The notes under the pieces: generated by a model | The model's database searches: none | What the model was told of the DNA's origin: nothing | The model's input: only the letters and a program-made list of their open reading frames with translations | Assembly (NCBI GenBank): GCA_016714495.1 | Contig: JADKDU010000002.1 | Span: forward strand, 1-64,000 | Source of the DNA: Hyphomonadaceae bacterium | Lineage (GTDB): Bacteria; Pseudomonadota; Alphaproteobacteria; Caulobacterales; Hyphomonadaceae | Direction of reading: 5' to 3' | DNA length: 64,000 nucleotides | In this document: positions 47,218-56,495 of the stretch, in pieces | How the letters are laid out: each line of letters begins with the position of its first letter | How positions within the stretch are numbered: position 1 is the stretch's first letter | Made by a program: the position numbers and the translations under genes

Positions 47218-48771
47218 CTAGTCCTCGATCACGTTATGGTACTTCGCCTCGAACTCGGGCGTTCGCGAAACATGGAGATAGCCGGAAGCGACGTACAGCT
47301 TGAACTTCCGTTCCCGCGTCGGTCCTAGCGGGATTGTCAGATATCCGATTTCCTCGATGGTGGTGAAATCCCGCCGGATCATCGGACGGTTGCCGCCGGC
47401 GCCGCTCGCAATCAGTATTTTAACATCGTCGCCTGGCTGGATCGCGCCGGCTTCCTCGGCATGGCTGCGGGCGCGATCGCCGCGAAGCCAGGTGCGAACG
47501 GGCACCATGTCGACGTTGCGGCCGTAATAGTCCATGCCGTGCCAGATTTCGCGGTCATCGACCAGAATAGCGGTTGCGCCGATTTCCTTGGCCTTGGCGC
47601 CAAGGCCAGCAACCGTGTCTTCCCATCCGCGCACGCCCTTCATGCTGTTTGAAGCGCGCGTCGCGTCAGCCAGCGAAGGCGAAACCCAGAGCGCCGTGAA
47701 GATCAGGCCGATGATGGCGTTAAACGCGATGCCGCTCCTGAGGAAAGGCGAAACCTTCATGCGGCCTGTTTCGGATCCGAAGGCGCGGTCGATCCAGGCC
47801 GCAAGCAACACACACGCTGCAGGGTAGGCCGCAGCCGCCCAGTTGGCGTGCGCCCGTGACATGATCTCCTGTCCCATGATCACAATGAGCGGCGGCACGA
47901 TGAAGCACAGCAGCCAGAATTCGCGTGTGGTTGTCCATTTGTCCTTGCGGCCAGCGATCAGCGTAAACCCGACCAGCAGGAGCAGCAGGGTAATGGGTCC
48001 AAACACAGCGGCCTGATCGCCAAGGAAACCGAAAACGTGCAGCGGGCTGAAACCGGCTTCGCCAAGATTGGCGTTATCGGCGGTGTGGCTGACGGTCTCG
48101 AAATTGTGCGCGAAGTTCCACGCGATGTTGGGACCGAGCACGATCAGGGAGGCGATCACCAGCACCCCGCCGGCAGGCGATAGCACGGCCTTGCGCATGT
48201 CCCGGTCGATCAAGGCTGCAAGCGCCGCTCCGCCATAGAGGTAGAGAGCGGCGTATTTGCCAAGCATGGCGAGGCCGATCATGGCGCCGGCAAGGATGGC
48301 GTTGGCCATGTTCGGGCTGTCGCGGAACCGCCAGAGAAAATAGAGCGCCGCCGCCCATGCCGCCAACAATACGGCGTCGGTCGACATGATCGTCGATGAC
48401 AACCAGATTCCTGGCATCAGCAGATAGATCGCCGCCGACCAGGCGCCGATCCGCGAATCGAAGGCTTTCTGGCCAAGCAGGAACAGGAAGTACGCCGCCA
48501 CGCCGTGCAGCACGGGTGAAAAGAACCGTATCGCCCACTCGCCATCACCGAACACGGCGGTCGAGACTGCGATCACCCAGGCGATCAGCGGCGGCTTGGA
48601 ATAGTAGCCAAAGTCGACCGTGCGGGACCAGCGCCAGTATTGGGCCTCGTCCGGCCCGATCTCCAGCGGAGTCGCGATGACCACGGCGACCCGCACCACT
48701 ACAACCGCCGCGATCAGCAGCGCGACGCATGCCGATGGATTGCGCCGCCAGATGTCTTTCAGGGCATTCAT
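47218..48771 (-). CDS. Glycosyltransferase family 39 protein (ArnT-like)
   Basis: A 517-residue polytopic membrane glycosyltransferase using a polyprenyl-phosphate sugar. The N-terminal GPDEAQYWRWSRTVDFGYYSKPPLIAWVIAVS carries the D/E motif of the family (Asp-Glu about 38-39), followed by ten or more membrane spans and a soluble C-terminal domain with FKLYVASGYLHV. It would modify lipid A or another surface glycan. ATG 48771 is preferred to 48909. Convergent with the adaptor gene, 6 bases apart. Confidence 0.88.
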   Translation of the reverse strand: MNALKDIWRRNPSACVALLIAAVVVVRVAVVIATPLEIGPDEAQYWRWSRTVDFGYYSKPPLIAWVIAVSTAVFGDGEWAIRFFSPVLHGVAAYFLFLLGQKAFDSRIGAWSAAIYLLMPGIWLSSTIMSTDAVLLAAWAAALYFLWRFRDSPNMANAILAGAMIGLAMLGKYAALYLYGGAALAALIDRDMRKAVLSPAGGVLVIASLIVLGPNIAWNFAHNFETVSHTADNANLGEAGFSPLHVFGFLGDQAAVFGPITLLLLLVGFTLIAGRKDKWTTTREFWLLCFIVPPLIVIMGQEIMSRAHANWAAAAYPAACVLLAAWIDRAFGSETGRMKVSPFLRSGIAFNAIIGLIFTALWVSPSLADATRASNSMKGVRGWEDTVAGLGAKAKEIGATAILVDDREIWHGMDYYGRNVDMVPVRTWLRGDRARSHAEEAGAIQPGDDVKILIASGAGGNRPMIRRDFTTIEEIGYLTIPLGPTRERKFKLYVASGYLHVSRTPEFEAKYHNVIED

Positions 48772-49306
48772 CGCAAGGGCGTCCTGGAAATTTGCACGGA
48801 CCCTAAAGGGTCGAAGCCCGCGCCAGAAGTCGACGCAGATTCGCGTCGTGGCATGGGTTTGCCGCGAGCGACAGGTGGGGTGACGGTATTGGCGTGGCGC
48901 TTTAGCCACAGAGCGACGTGAATCGTGGACTTATTTTGGTCGGCCCAGCCTGAAAGTCGGGCTGCGTCGCTGTGAATGGCGGGCTGTTGCGTCCTTGCAC
49001 GCGGACATCACCAGCTCTCGCGCGATGATCGTCCCGCGCGGAAGGGAATTGCCGCGGCGCGGAAAACTCCGGAATTATCAAGGCGGGCCGCAGGTTGTTG
49101 CGAAAGCGAGTCTGTGGATCACTTGGAGAGGGACTGGCGAGCGCCCCTCAGAGCCGCCAACGGGTCCCCGGAATGTCGCGAAAAACACGCGTGATCCCGT
49201 CAAGAAACATTCATAGGCCGGTGGTTGAGCGGGCGTAGCCGACAGGCTATCGGCGCGTCGAAATCGGAAGAGGCGACGCCTCTTCCTTGGTGGCGAAGGG
49301 GTGACA
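48772..49306 (+). other. Intergenic region of about 535 bases
   Basis: Between the divergent glycosyltransferase and TonB-dependent receptor genes. It holds only short frames with no recognised product. The one clear element is the palindrome at 49266-49286, near the receptor start. No confident sigma-70 promoter is seen. Confidence 0.5.
49266..49286 (+). promoter_or_regulatory. Perfect inverted repeat in the leader of the TonB-dependent receptor gene
   Basis: GGAAGAGGCG (49266-49275) and CGCCTCTTCC (49277-49286) flank a single A, ending 20 bases before the ATG at 49307. It is not followed by a T-run, so it is not a simple terminator. It could be an operator or an mRNA stem near the ribosome site GAAGGGGTGA. 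The same arm begins the terminator after the gene. Confidence 0.55.
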
Positions 49307-52300
49307 ATGATCAATCTGAAAAAGCTGGCTGGCGGCGTTGCGTTCGTGGCGGTTACGGCCTCGCTTACGCCAGCGGCCTACGCGCAGGTGACGACGTCGG
49401 GCGTGCAGGGCACGGTCTCGACCGCGGATGGCGCTGCGGCCGGCGATGCGACCGTCACGGTCGAAGATACGCGAACCGGGCTGACCCGCACCGTGGTTAC
49501 CACACCCACTGGCGCGTTCGACGTCCGCGGCCTCAATGTCGGCGGACCCTATACGGTCTCGATTTCAGCGTCCGGCCAGCAAACGACCCAGGTCAACGAT
49601 GTGTTCCTGGCCCTCGGACAGCCGACCAGCCTTTCCCTGACCTTCTCGGGCTCCCAGTCGACCGACATCGTGATCATTACGGCGACGCAGGCCGGCGCCA
49701 CGCCGATCGCCACCGGCCCGGCAGCCACGTTCAGCCTGGCCGACATCGAGAACGCACCGCTCGCCAATCGCGACATCCGCGACCTGCTGGCGTCCGACCC
49801 GCGCATCTCGATCGACCAGGGCAACTCGGACGCCCTCTCCTGCGGTGGCGCCAACCCGCGTTACAACGCTCTCACGCTCGACGGCACTCGCATCGGCGAC
49901 AGCTTCGGTCTCAACAGCTCGGGTTATCCAACCGAGCGCATGCCGTTCTCGCTGGATGCGATCGAACAGGTCTCGGTCGAACTCGCTCCGTTCGACGTTC
50001 AGTACGGCTTCTTCACTGCGTGCAACATCAACGCCGTCACCAAGTCAGGTTCGAACGAGTTCCACGGCGGCGTGTTCTTCGACTACACCGATGATGGTTT
50101 GACCGGTGACAAAACCGATGGCGTCCAGCGCAACCTCGGCACTTTTGACGAGAAGCGTTACGGCGCCAGCCTCGGCGGCCCGATCATCCCGGATACGCTG
50201 TTCTTCTTCGCCGCCTACGAAAAGTTCGAAGGCGCGAACGTGTTTGCCTTCACGCCGCAGGACAAGTTCATCGACCCGGCCGTCTACCAGGCTGTGATCG
50301 ACACGGCCGTGAACCAGTACGGCTACGAGGCCGGCGGCCTGCCGGGCTCGATAGCGGTCGAAGATGAAAAATTGCTGGTCAAGCTCGACTGGAACATCAA
50401 CGATCGTCACCGCGCGTCGCTGACCTACAATTACAATGACGGCTTCAATTTCTCGTCCTCAGACGACACGTCGACGCAGATCGTCGATGGCAATCACTAT
50501 TACGAGCGCGGCGCCAAGCTGGAATCATATACCGGCCAGCTGTTCTCGGACTGGACCGACAATTTCTCGACCGAGTTCCGTGTTTCGAACCTGAAGCTCG
50601 ACAACCGTCAGAATTCCGTCGCGGGGCCTGATTTCGGCGAGATCCAGGTCGACGTTCCGCGCACGATCGGCGGCACGGCGCGCATCTATCTCGGTTCGGA
50701 CGACTCGCGTCACCGCAACAAGCTCAGCTACGAAGTGATGAGCTACAAGGCGGCGATGAACTACGCGATCGAGGACCACCTGTTCACCGCAGGTGTCGAA
50801 CGCGAAGAGCTCGACGTGTTCAACCTGTTCCTGCAGGAAGTCGAAGGCGAGTGGCGCTTCTCCAGCCTCGCCAACTTCCAGGCTGGCCGCTTCAGCTACT
50901 TCGAATACTCGAACTCGGTCGGCACAAACGATCCGAACGACTCCGCTGCGGCCTTCGGCTTCGAAACCACGACCATGTACCTCCAGGACGATTGGCAGGT
51001 GAACGATGTGCTGAACATCGTCGCGGGTCTCCGTCTCGACGTTTACAGCTCCGACGACAAGCCAGCATACAACGCCGCGTTCCGCACACGCTACGGCTTC
51101 AGCAATGACGAGACCTTCGATGGTCTCCACCTCCTTCAACCGCGCATCGGCTTCACCTACGATTTCAGCGACGACATCACCTTCCGCGGCGGCGCCGGCC
51201 TCTATTCGGGCGGCAATCCGAACGTCTGGCTGTCGAACAGCTACTCGAACACGGGTGTGCTCTCGAGCGACTTCATCTGCCAGAACGCGGCGTCGAGCGC
51301 CCCGACTGTCCGCCGCTGCTCGTTCCCGGGCCTGACGCTGGCTAATCCGCTCCAGCCGAACCTGTCAGACTTCACCTACAACGGCTCAGGCCGCCCGTTC
51401 TATGACGTGCCGACCCAGGGTGTGAACTTCATCGGCACGGCTGCTCCGCGCGGCGGCGTCAACGCTATCGACCCGGATTTCGAGCTCCCGGCTTCTTGGC
51501 GCTACGCGCTCGGCGCGACCTGGAACCTCGACACCGGCTCCATGCTTGGCATTTTGGGCGGTGACTACCGCATCGACGCCGATGTGCTCTACGCCCAAAC
51601 GGACAACGCGCCTGTGATCCTGCCACTGGGCTACGTCAGCGCCGGCAAGTTCATCGACGGTCGTCCGCGTTACACCGGCAATACAAACGATTTCCTGCTG
51701 TCGAACTCGGATCGCAAGTCGGACAACTGGGTCTATTCCTTGTCGGTCCACAAGGACTACGACTTCGGCCTCGATTGGACGCTCGGCTACGCCCACGTCT
51801 ACGGCAACGAGACGAACCCGATGACGTCGTCGGTTGCTTTCTCGAACTTTGAGAACGCCGCTCGCTACGACATTATCAACATGCCGCTCGACCGCTCGGA
51901 CTATGTCGTGCCGCACCGCTTCTCGTTCAACGTGAACTACGAACTGGAGCTGATGGAGAACTTCCCGACCAAGTTCTCGCTCGGCGGCTATGCGCAGGAA
52001 GGCCTGCCCTACAGCTACACGATGGCCACGAACACCAGCACGACCGGTTTCGAGCCCTACACCAACTCAATCAACCGCACACTGGCCTACATCCCGACCG
52101 GCGTGGCCGATCCGTTCATCTCGCCTTCGTCGAACGCAGGCGCGGTGCAACGGCTCAACGACTACATCTCGAGCAATGATCGCTTGTCCGACTATCGTGG
52201 CCAGATCGCCCCGCGTAACATCGCCAACGATGACTGGATTGCGCGCGTCGACTTCAAACTGTCGCAAGCGATCCCGGGCTTTGCGGAAGGTCATCAGGCA

Positions 52301-52525
52301 GAAGCCTTCATGGTCATCCAGAATATCGGCAACCTGATGAACCCAAATTGGGGCATCGTGCGCGAGCATGGCTTCCCGGCGCTCGCCAGCCTTTACACGG
52401 TCTCGGGAGTGGACTCGCAGGGCCGCTACATCATTTCTGCCAATCAAACCAACCCGGATGCCGACACGATCAACGTCGACGCATCGCTCTGGCAGGTCCG
52501 CTTCGGCGCCCGCTACGACTTCTAA
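49307..52525 (+). CDS. Oar-like TonB-dependent receptor
   Basis: A 1072-residue outer-membrane receptor. Signal peptide ends AYA-Q (about residue 27). Residues about 30-110 are a carboxypeptidase regulatory-like beta domain (VQGTVSTADGAAAGDATVTVEDTRTGLTRTVVTTPTGAFDVRGLNVGGPYTV), then a plug (FSLADIENAPLANRDIRDLLASDPRIS) and a beta-barrel rich in aromatic residues ending RFGARYDF. This Oar class is common in Caulobacterales and Sphingomonadales and often imports peptides or polymers. No substrate genes are adjacent. ATG 49307 is preferred to the GTG at 49301. Confidence 0.9.
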   Translation: MINLKKLAGGVAFVAVTASLTPAAYAQVTTSGVQGTVSTADGAAAGDATVTVEDTRTGLTRTVVTTPTGAFDVRGLNVGGPYTVSISASGQQTTQVNDVFLALGQPTSLSLTFSGSQSTDIVIITATQAGATPIATGPAATFSLADIENAPLANRDIRDLLASDPRISIDQGNSDALSCGGANPRYNALTLDGTRIGDSFGLNSSGYPTERMPFSLDAIEQVSVELAPFDVQYGFFTACNINAVTKSGSNEFHGGVFFDYTDDGLTGDKTDGVQRNLGTFDEKRYGASLGGPIIPDTLFFFAAYEKFEGANVFAFTPQDKFIDPAVYQAVIDTAVNQYGYEAGGLPGSIAVEDEKLLVKLDWNINDRHRASLTYNYNDGFNFSSSDDTSTQIVDGNHYYERGAKLESYTGQLFSDWTDNFSTEFRVSNLKLDNRQNSVAGPDFGEIQVDVPRTIGGTARIYLGSDDSRHRNKLSYEVMSYKAAMNYAIEDHLFTAGVEREELDVFNLFLQEVEGEWRFSSLANFQAGRFSYFEYSNSVGTNDPNDSAAAFGFETTTMYLQDDWQVNDVLNIVAGLRLDVYSSDDKPAYNAAFRTRYGFSNDETFDGLHLLQPRIGFTYDFSDDITFRGGAGLYSGGNPNVWLSNSYSNTGVLSSDFICQNAASSAPTVRRCSFPGLTLANPLQPNLSDFTYNGSGRPFYDVPTQGVNFIGTAAPRGGVNAIDPDFELPASWRYALGATWNLDTGSMLGILGGDYRIDADVLYAQTDNAPVILPLGYVSAGKFIDGRPRYTGNTNDFLLSNSDRKSDNWVYSLSVHKDYDFGLDWTLGYAHVYGNETNPMTSSVAFSNFENAARYDIINMPLDRSDYVVPHRFSFNVNYELELMENFPTKFSLGGYAQEGLPYSYTMATNTSTTGFEPYTNSINRTLAYIPTGVADPFISPSSNAGAVQRLNDYISSNDRLSDYRGQIAPRNIANDDWIARVDFKLSQAIPGFAEGHQAEAFMVIQNIGNLMNPNWGIVREHGFPALASLYTVSGVDSQGRYIISANQTNPDADTINVDASLWQVRFGARYDF

Positions 52526-52547
52526 GATCTACGCTCGGCGAACCAGG

Positions 52548-52577
52548 AAGAGGCGGTCCTTGCGGGCCGCCTCTTTT
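52548..52577 (+). terminator. Rho-independent terminator of the TonB-dependent receptor gene
   Basis: AAGAGGCGG (52548-52556) pairs with CCGCCTCTT (52567-52575), followed by TT. It lies 23 bases after the receptor stop, well before the next gene at 52670. Confidence 0.85.
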
Positions 52578-52669
52578 CTTTTGGGAAAGAGGGGCCATAT
52601 CGCCTCGCTTATGCCTGACGTTGCGCCAGAAGCTTGCGTGCTGGCGCGCACCTGATAGAGCGGCGAACC

Positions 52670-53686
52670 ATGAGCGAGATCAGTCTTCACCCTCCGGCGG
52701 AATGGGCGCCTCACGCGGCGATCTGGACGGCCTGGCCGGCCGACGAAGAGCTATGGCTGGAGAATCTTGGCCCCGCGCAGGCCGAGGTCGCCGCCATGGT
52801 CAAGGCGCTCGCCGCGCCGGGTCCCGAGGGCCGCCCGGGCGACAAGATGAAAGTGCTTGTCCACGGCCCGACTGCGATGCTTTCAGCCGAGAAAGCAATC
52901 GGCGAATATGCCGAGCTGATCGACGCGTGCTATGGTGATATCTGGCTGCGCGACACCGGCCCGATCTTTTATGCCAACGACCGCTGCGCCCTGTTCACCT
53001 TCAATGGCTGGGGCGGCAAGTACGTTCTCGATTACGATGACCAGGTCGGCGCGTTCATAGCGATCGAGGCTGGCGCTGACGCGGCGCGCTGGGACCGCGT
53101 GCTCGAGGGCGGGGCGCTTGACTGGGACGGGGAGGGCACGATCCTCACCACGCGCGAATGCCTGCTCAATCCCAATCGCAATCCGCTGATGAGCGAGCTT
53201 GACATCAAGGCGCTGCTTCACGACGCGCTCGGCTCGCGTACCACGATCTGGATCGACCGCGGCCTGCTGAACGACCACACTGATGGGCACGTGGACAATA
53301 TCGCGCGCTTCCTCGCGCCCGGCGTGGTGGCCTGTCAGTCGCCCTACGGCGTGGATGACCCGCACGCCGCGCGCCTCGACGAGATCGCCGCGCAGCTGGA
53401 GAACCAGCGCGATGCGCGCGGGCGCATTCTCAAGGTCGTGCGCATCCCGTCACCGGGCCGCGTCGAGAACGAGGATGGCGATATCGTGCCCGCCAGCCAC
53501 ATGAACTTCCTGATCGGCAATGCGACCGTGGTGGTGCCAACCTATGGCACGCCGTCGGCGCAGCAAGCCGTCGACGCCCTGAAGCCATATTTCCCCGGCC
53601 GCAATGTCGTCGGCCTGCCGTCAAACCACATTCTGTCAGGCGGCGGTTCATTCCACTGCATCACCCAGCAGCAACCGGCCCGATAG
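52670..53686 (+). CDS. aguA: Agmatine deiminase
   Basis: A 338-residue enzyme of the PPAD fold converting agmatine to N-carbamoylputrescine. The catalytic Cys is near the C terminus in GGGSFHCITQQQ, and conserved substrate residues occur in WLRDTGPIF, NGWGGKY and DHTDGHVDNIARF. It is slightly shorter than the usual 360 residues. The amidase for the next step follows after 14 bases, so the pair forms a putrescine pathway. ATG 52670 fits the family N terminus. Confidence 0.95.
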   Translation: MSEISLHPPAEWAPHAAIWTAWPADEELWLENLGPAQAEVAAMVKALAAPGPEGRPGDKMKVLVHGPTAMLSAEKAIGEYAELIDACYGDIWLRDTGPIFYANDRCALFTFNGWGGKYVLDYDDQVGAFIAIEAGADAARWDRVLEGGALDWDGEGTILTTRECLLNPNRNPLMSELDIKALLHDALGSRTTIWIDRGLLNDHTDGHVDNIARFLAPGVVACQSPYGVDDPHAARLDEIAAQLENQRDARGRILKVVRIPSPGRVENEDGDIVPASHMNFLIGNATVVVPTYGTPSAQQAVDALKPYFPGRNVVGLPSNHILSGGGSFHCITQQQPAR

Positions 53687-53700
53687 CGAAGGAGGCGATC

Positions 53701-54564
53701 ATGGCGCGCAAGATCACTCTCGCCGTACTCCAGTCGGCGTTGACCGACGACCCTGACAAGAACATCAAGCGGGTCAGCGATCTCGTGCGCGAAGCCGCAT
53801 CGAAAGGCGCGGACGTAATCCTTCCGTCCGAACTGTTCGAAGGCCATTACTTCTGCACGACGCAGTCCGAGGAAAACTTTCTGCGCGCACATCCATGGAA
53901 ATCCGATCCGGGCGTCGTTGCGATGGCCAAACTCGCCGGCGAACTCGGCGTGGTGATCCCGGTGTCTATCTTCGAGAAAGCCGGCCCAGCCTACTACAAC
54001 TCGGTCGTCATAGCGGACGCCGATGGCTCGCTGCTCGGCGTCTATCGCAAATCGCACATTCCCGATGGCCCCGGCTATCAGGAGAAATACTATTTCCGTC
54101 CCGGCGACACCGGCTTCCGTGTCTGGGACACGAAGAAGGGCCGCGTCGGCGTCGGTATCTGCTGGGACCAGTGGTTCCCGGAAGGCGCACGCTGCATGGC
54201 GTTGCAGGGCGCTGACGTGTTGCTTTATCCAACCGCGATTGGCTCAGAGCCGCATGACGCCAGCCTCGACACAGCCGCCCGCTGGCGCCGAGCCATGCTG
54301 GGCCACGCCGTATCCAACGTCACGCCCGTCGCCGCCGCCAACCGTGTGGGCGAGGAGAACGGACAGGTGTTCTACGGCACATCGTTCATCTCCGACCACA
54401 CCGGCGAGGTCATGGGCGATCTCGATCGCAAGCAGGAAGGCGTCGTTATCGCCACCATCGACATGGACGAAGTCGATCGCGCGCGCGCCGCCTGGGGTTT
54501 CTTCCGCGACCGTCGCACCGATCTCTACGGTCCGCTCGTCGGCCCGCAGAGCGAGAAGGGCTGA
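53701..54564 (+). CDS. aguB: N-carbamoylputrescine amidase
   Basis: A 287-residue nitrilase-fold amidase that hydrolyses N-carbamoylputrescine to putrescine, CO2 and ammonia. The catalytic triad is visible as Glu44 (LPSELFEG), Lys117 (YRKSHIPDG) and Cys154 (GICWDQWFPE). Position just after aguA supports the specific name. murI follows 9 bases downstream. Confidence 0.95.
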   Translation: MARKITLAVLQSALTDDPDKNIKRVSDLVREAASKGADVILPSELFEGHYFCTTQSEENFLRAHPWKSDPGVVAMAKLAGELGVVIPVSIFEKAGPAYYNSVVIADADGSLLGVYRKSHIPDGPGYQEKYYFRPGDTGFRVWDTKKGRVGVGICWDQWFPEGARCMALQGADVLLYPTAIGSEPHDASLDTAARWRRAMLGHAVSNVTPVAAANRVGEENGQVFYGTSFISDHTGEVMGDLDRKQEGVVIATIDMDEVDRARAAWGFFRDRRTDLYGPLVGPQSEKG

Positions 54565-54573
54565 TCCGATCCC

Positions 54574-55362
54574 ATGACCCGCGCTCTGGTGTTCGACTCA
54601 GGCGTGGGTGGGCTGACGATCGCCGACGAGCTGCGCAAGGCGGCGCCGGACTGGATTGTCGACTATGCGGCGGATAGCGGCTTTTTTCCCTATGGCGTGA
54701 AGACGGATGATGAGTTGCGTGAGCGCTTGCCGCGTCTCTGCGCGGCCCTGGTCGACGTCGCGAAACCGGACGTGCTGGTCATTGCCTGCAACACGGCATC
54801 CACCCTGTCGCTCGACGCCATCCGTGCGACCGTGAAAGTGCCGGTGGTCGGCACTGTGCCAGCGATCAAGCCCGCTGCCGAGCAGACGAAGACAGGCGTG
54901 ATTGGCATTCTCGCAACTCCGGGGACTGTGCGCCGCGCCTATCTCGATGATCTCGAGCGGCAGTTCGCAGCCGGCAAGATCGTCGTGCGGCGGGGCACGG
55001 CAGGACTGGTTGACATGGCCGAGCGCGCCGTGCGGGGGCAGGGCATCGATCAGGAACAGGTGACCTACGCCGTGAAGCCTCTGTTCGATCCGCCGCACGG
55101 GTCGCAGATCGACATTGTGGTGTTGGCCTGCACGCATTTCCCGCTGATCCGCGAAGCCATCGCTGCGGCGTGTCCTCCCGGCGTTCGCCTCATCGACACG
55201 GGCGAGGCGGTCGCGCGGCAAGTCATGCGCGTTGCGCCGAGCACGCCCCGACCGCCGGGACAGGCGAGTGCTTATGTGACGGGCGGCGCCGCCAATCGCG
55301 CCGCGATGCAGCCTGCGCTGGCCCGTTTCGGCTATCACGTCATCGAAGTCATTGACGTTTAA
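54574..55362 (+). CDS. murI: Glutamate racemase
   Basis: A 262-residue cofactor-independent racemase supplying D-glutamate for peptidoglycan. FDSGVGGLTIADEL at the N terminus, the two catalytic cysteines in IACNTAS (about 71) and LACTHFP (about 189), and GTVPAIKPAAEQTKTG are intact. It is 9 bases after aguB, so it is probably in the same transcript. Length is normal. Confidence 0.95.
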   Translation: MTRALVFDSGVGGLTIADELRKAAPDWIVDYAADSGFFPYGVKTDDELRERLPRLCAALVDVAKPDVLVIACNTASTLSLDAIRATVKVPVVGTVPAIKPAAEQTKTGVIGILATPGTVRRAYLDDLERQFAAGKIVVRRGTAGLVDMAERAVRGQGIDQEQVTYAVKPLFDPPHGSQIDIVVLACTHFPLIREAIAAACPPGVRLIDTGEAVARQVMRVAPSTPRPPGQASAYVTGGAANRAAMQPALARFGYHVIEVIDV

Positions 55363-55400
55363 GTTTGGCTGAGCGCTCTAATCGGGGCAAGGACTAGTCC

Positions 55401-56495
55401 ATGGCCACGAAAAGCGACGCTCCTAAGCTGATCAACCTTGCCCTGCAAGGCGGCGGCGCGCATGGCGCGTTTTCGTGGGGCGTGCTCGACCGCCTGCTGG
55501 AAGATCCGCGGGTGGAAATCGAAGGCATCACAGGCGCATCCGCCGGGGCAATGAATGCGGTCGCCCTTGCGGCTGGATATCACGCGGGCGATCGGGAGGA
55601 GGCGCGCGAAAGCCTGCGCGGTTTCTGGAGCGGCGTGCTGGACGAGGCCCGCACAAGCCCGCTTCAGCGCTCACCGATCGAAGCGATGCTTGGCGGCTGG
55701 GGCCTCGATGCATCCCCTGCCTATGTGATGTTCGATCTCGTGACGCGGCTTGCCAGCCCCTACGACCTCAATCCGTACAACATCAATCCCCTCAAGGATC
55801 TCGTTCTCCGGCTGGTTGATTTCGATCGCGTGCGCAAGTCGAAGGTGAAGGTGTTCATCTCCGCCACCAATGTCGAAACCGGCCGTGCGCATGTTTGGGA
55901 CAAGAAGCAACTTGCGGCTGATCATGTCATGGCGTCGGCCTGCCTGCCGTGGCTGTTCCAGGCTGTCGAGATCGATGGCGTGCCCTATTGGGATGGCGGG
56001 TTCACCGGCAATCCCGCGCTCTGGCCGCTGTTCGACCATTGCGCGTCGGACGATGTGGTGCTGGTGCAGATCAACCCGATCAAGCGCCCGGGGGCCCCGA
56101 CCACCGCGCGAGACATCATCAATCGCGTCAACGAGATCACGTTCAATGCTTCGCTGCTGCACGATCTGCGCGCTGTCGATTTCGTCTCGCGGCTGATCGA
56201 AGCGGGAAGACTGGAGGGTACCGGTTATCGCAAGATGCTCGTCCACGCGATTGCCGATGAAAAGTCTCTTGCCGCGCTCGGCGCATCTTCGAAGTTCAAT
56301 GTCGAGCCGGAATTCATCGACATGTTGTTCACCAAGGGGCGCGAGGCCGCGGAGAACTGGCTGCATACCAGCTTCCGCCACGTCGGCGCGCGCTCGACCG
56401 TTGATGTCCGCAAGATGTTCCAAGGCGAGGACGACTCGCTAGATGGCGACCAGCTGAAGCCGCGACGCCGCAAGCCGAAAGCGGCGGCGGAATAG
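55401..56495 (+). CDS. Patatin-like phospholipase family protein
   Basis: A 364-residue lipid hydrolase with the Ser-Asp dyad of patatins. The oxyanion loop LQGGGAHGAFSWG is at about 15-27, the nucleophile in GASAGAMN (Ser near 48), and Asp in YWDGGFTGNPA. The C terminus is a basic tail (RRRKPKAAAE). The substrate is unknown. It is 38 bases after murI, possibly co-transcribed, and abuts the convergent Mur-ligase gene. Confidence 0.92.
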   Translation: MATKSDAPKLINLALQGGGAHGAFSWGVLDRLLEDPRVEIEGITGASAGAMNAVALAAGYHAGDREEARESLRGFWSGVLDEARTSPLQRSPIEAMLGGWGLDASPAYVMFDLVTRLASPYDLNPYNINPLKDLVLRLVDFDRVRKSKVKVFISATNVETGRAHVWDKKQLAADHVMASACLPWLFQAVEIDGVPYWDGGFTGNPALWPLFDHCASDDVVLVQINPIKRPGAPTTARDIINRVNEITFNASLLHDLRAVDFVSRLIEAGRLEGTGYRKMLVHAIADEKSLAALGASSKFNVEPEFIDMLFTKGREAAENWLHTSFRHVGARSTVDVRKMFQGEDDSLDGDQLKPRRRKPKAAAE

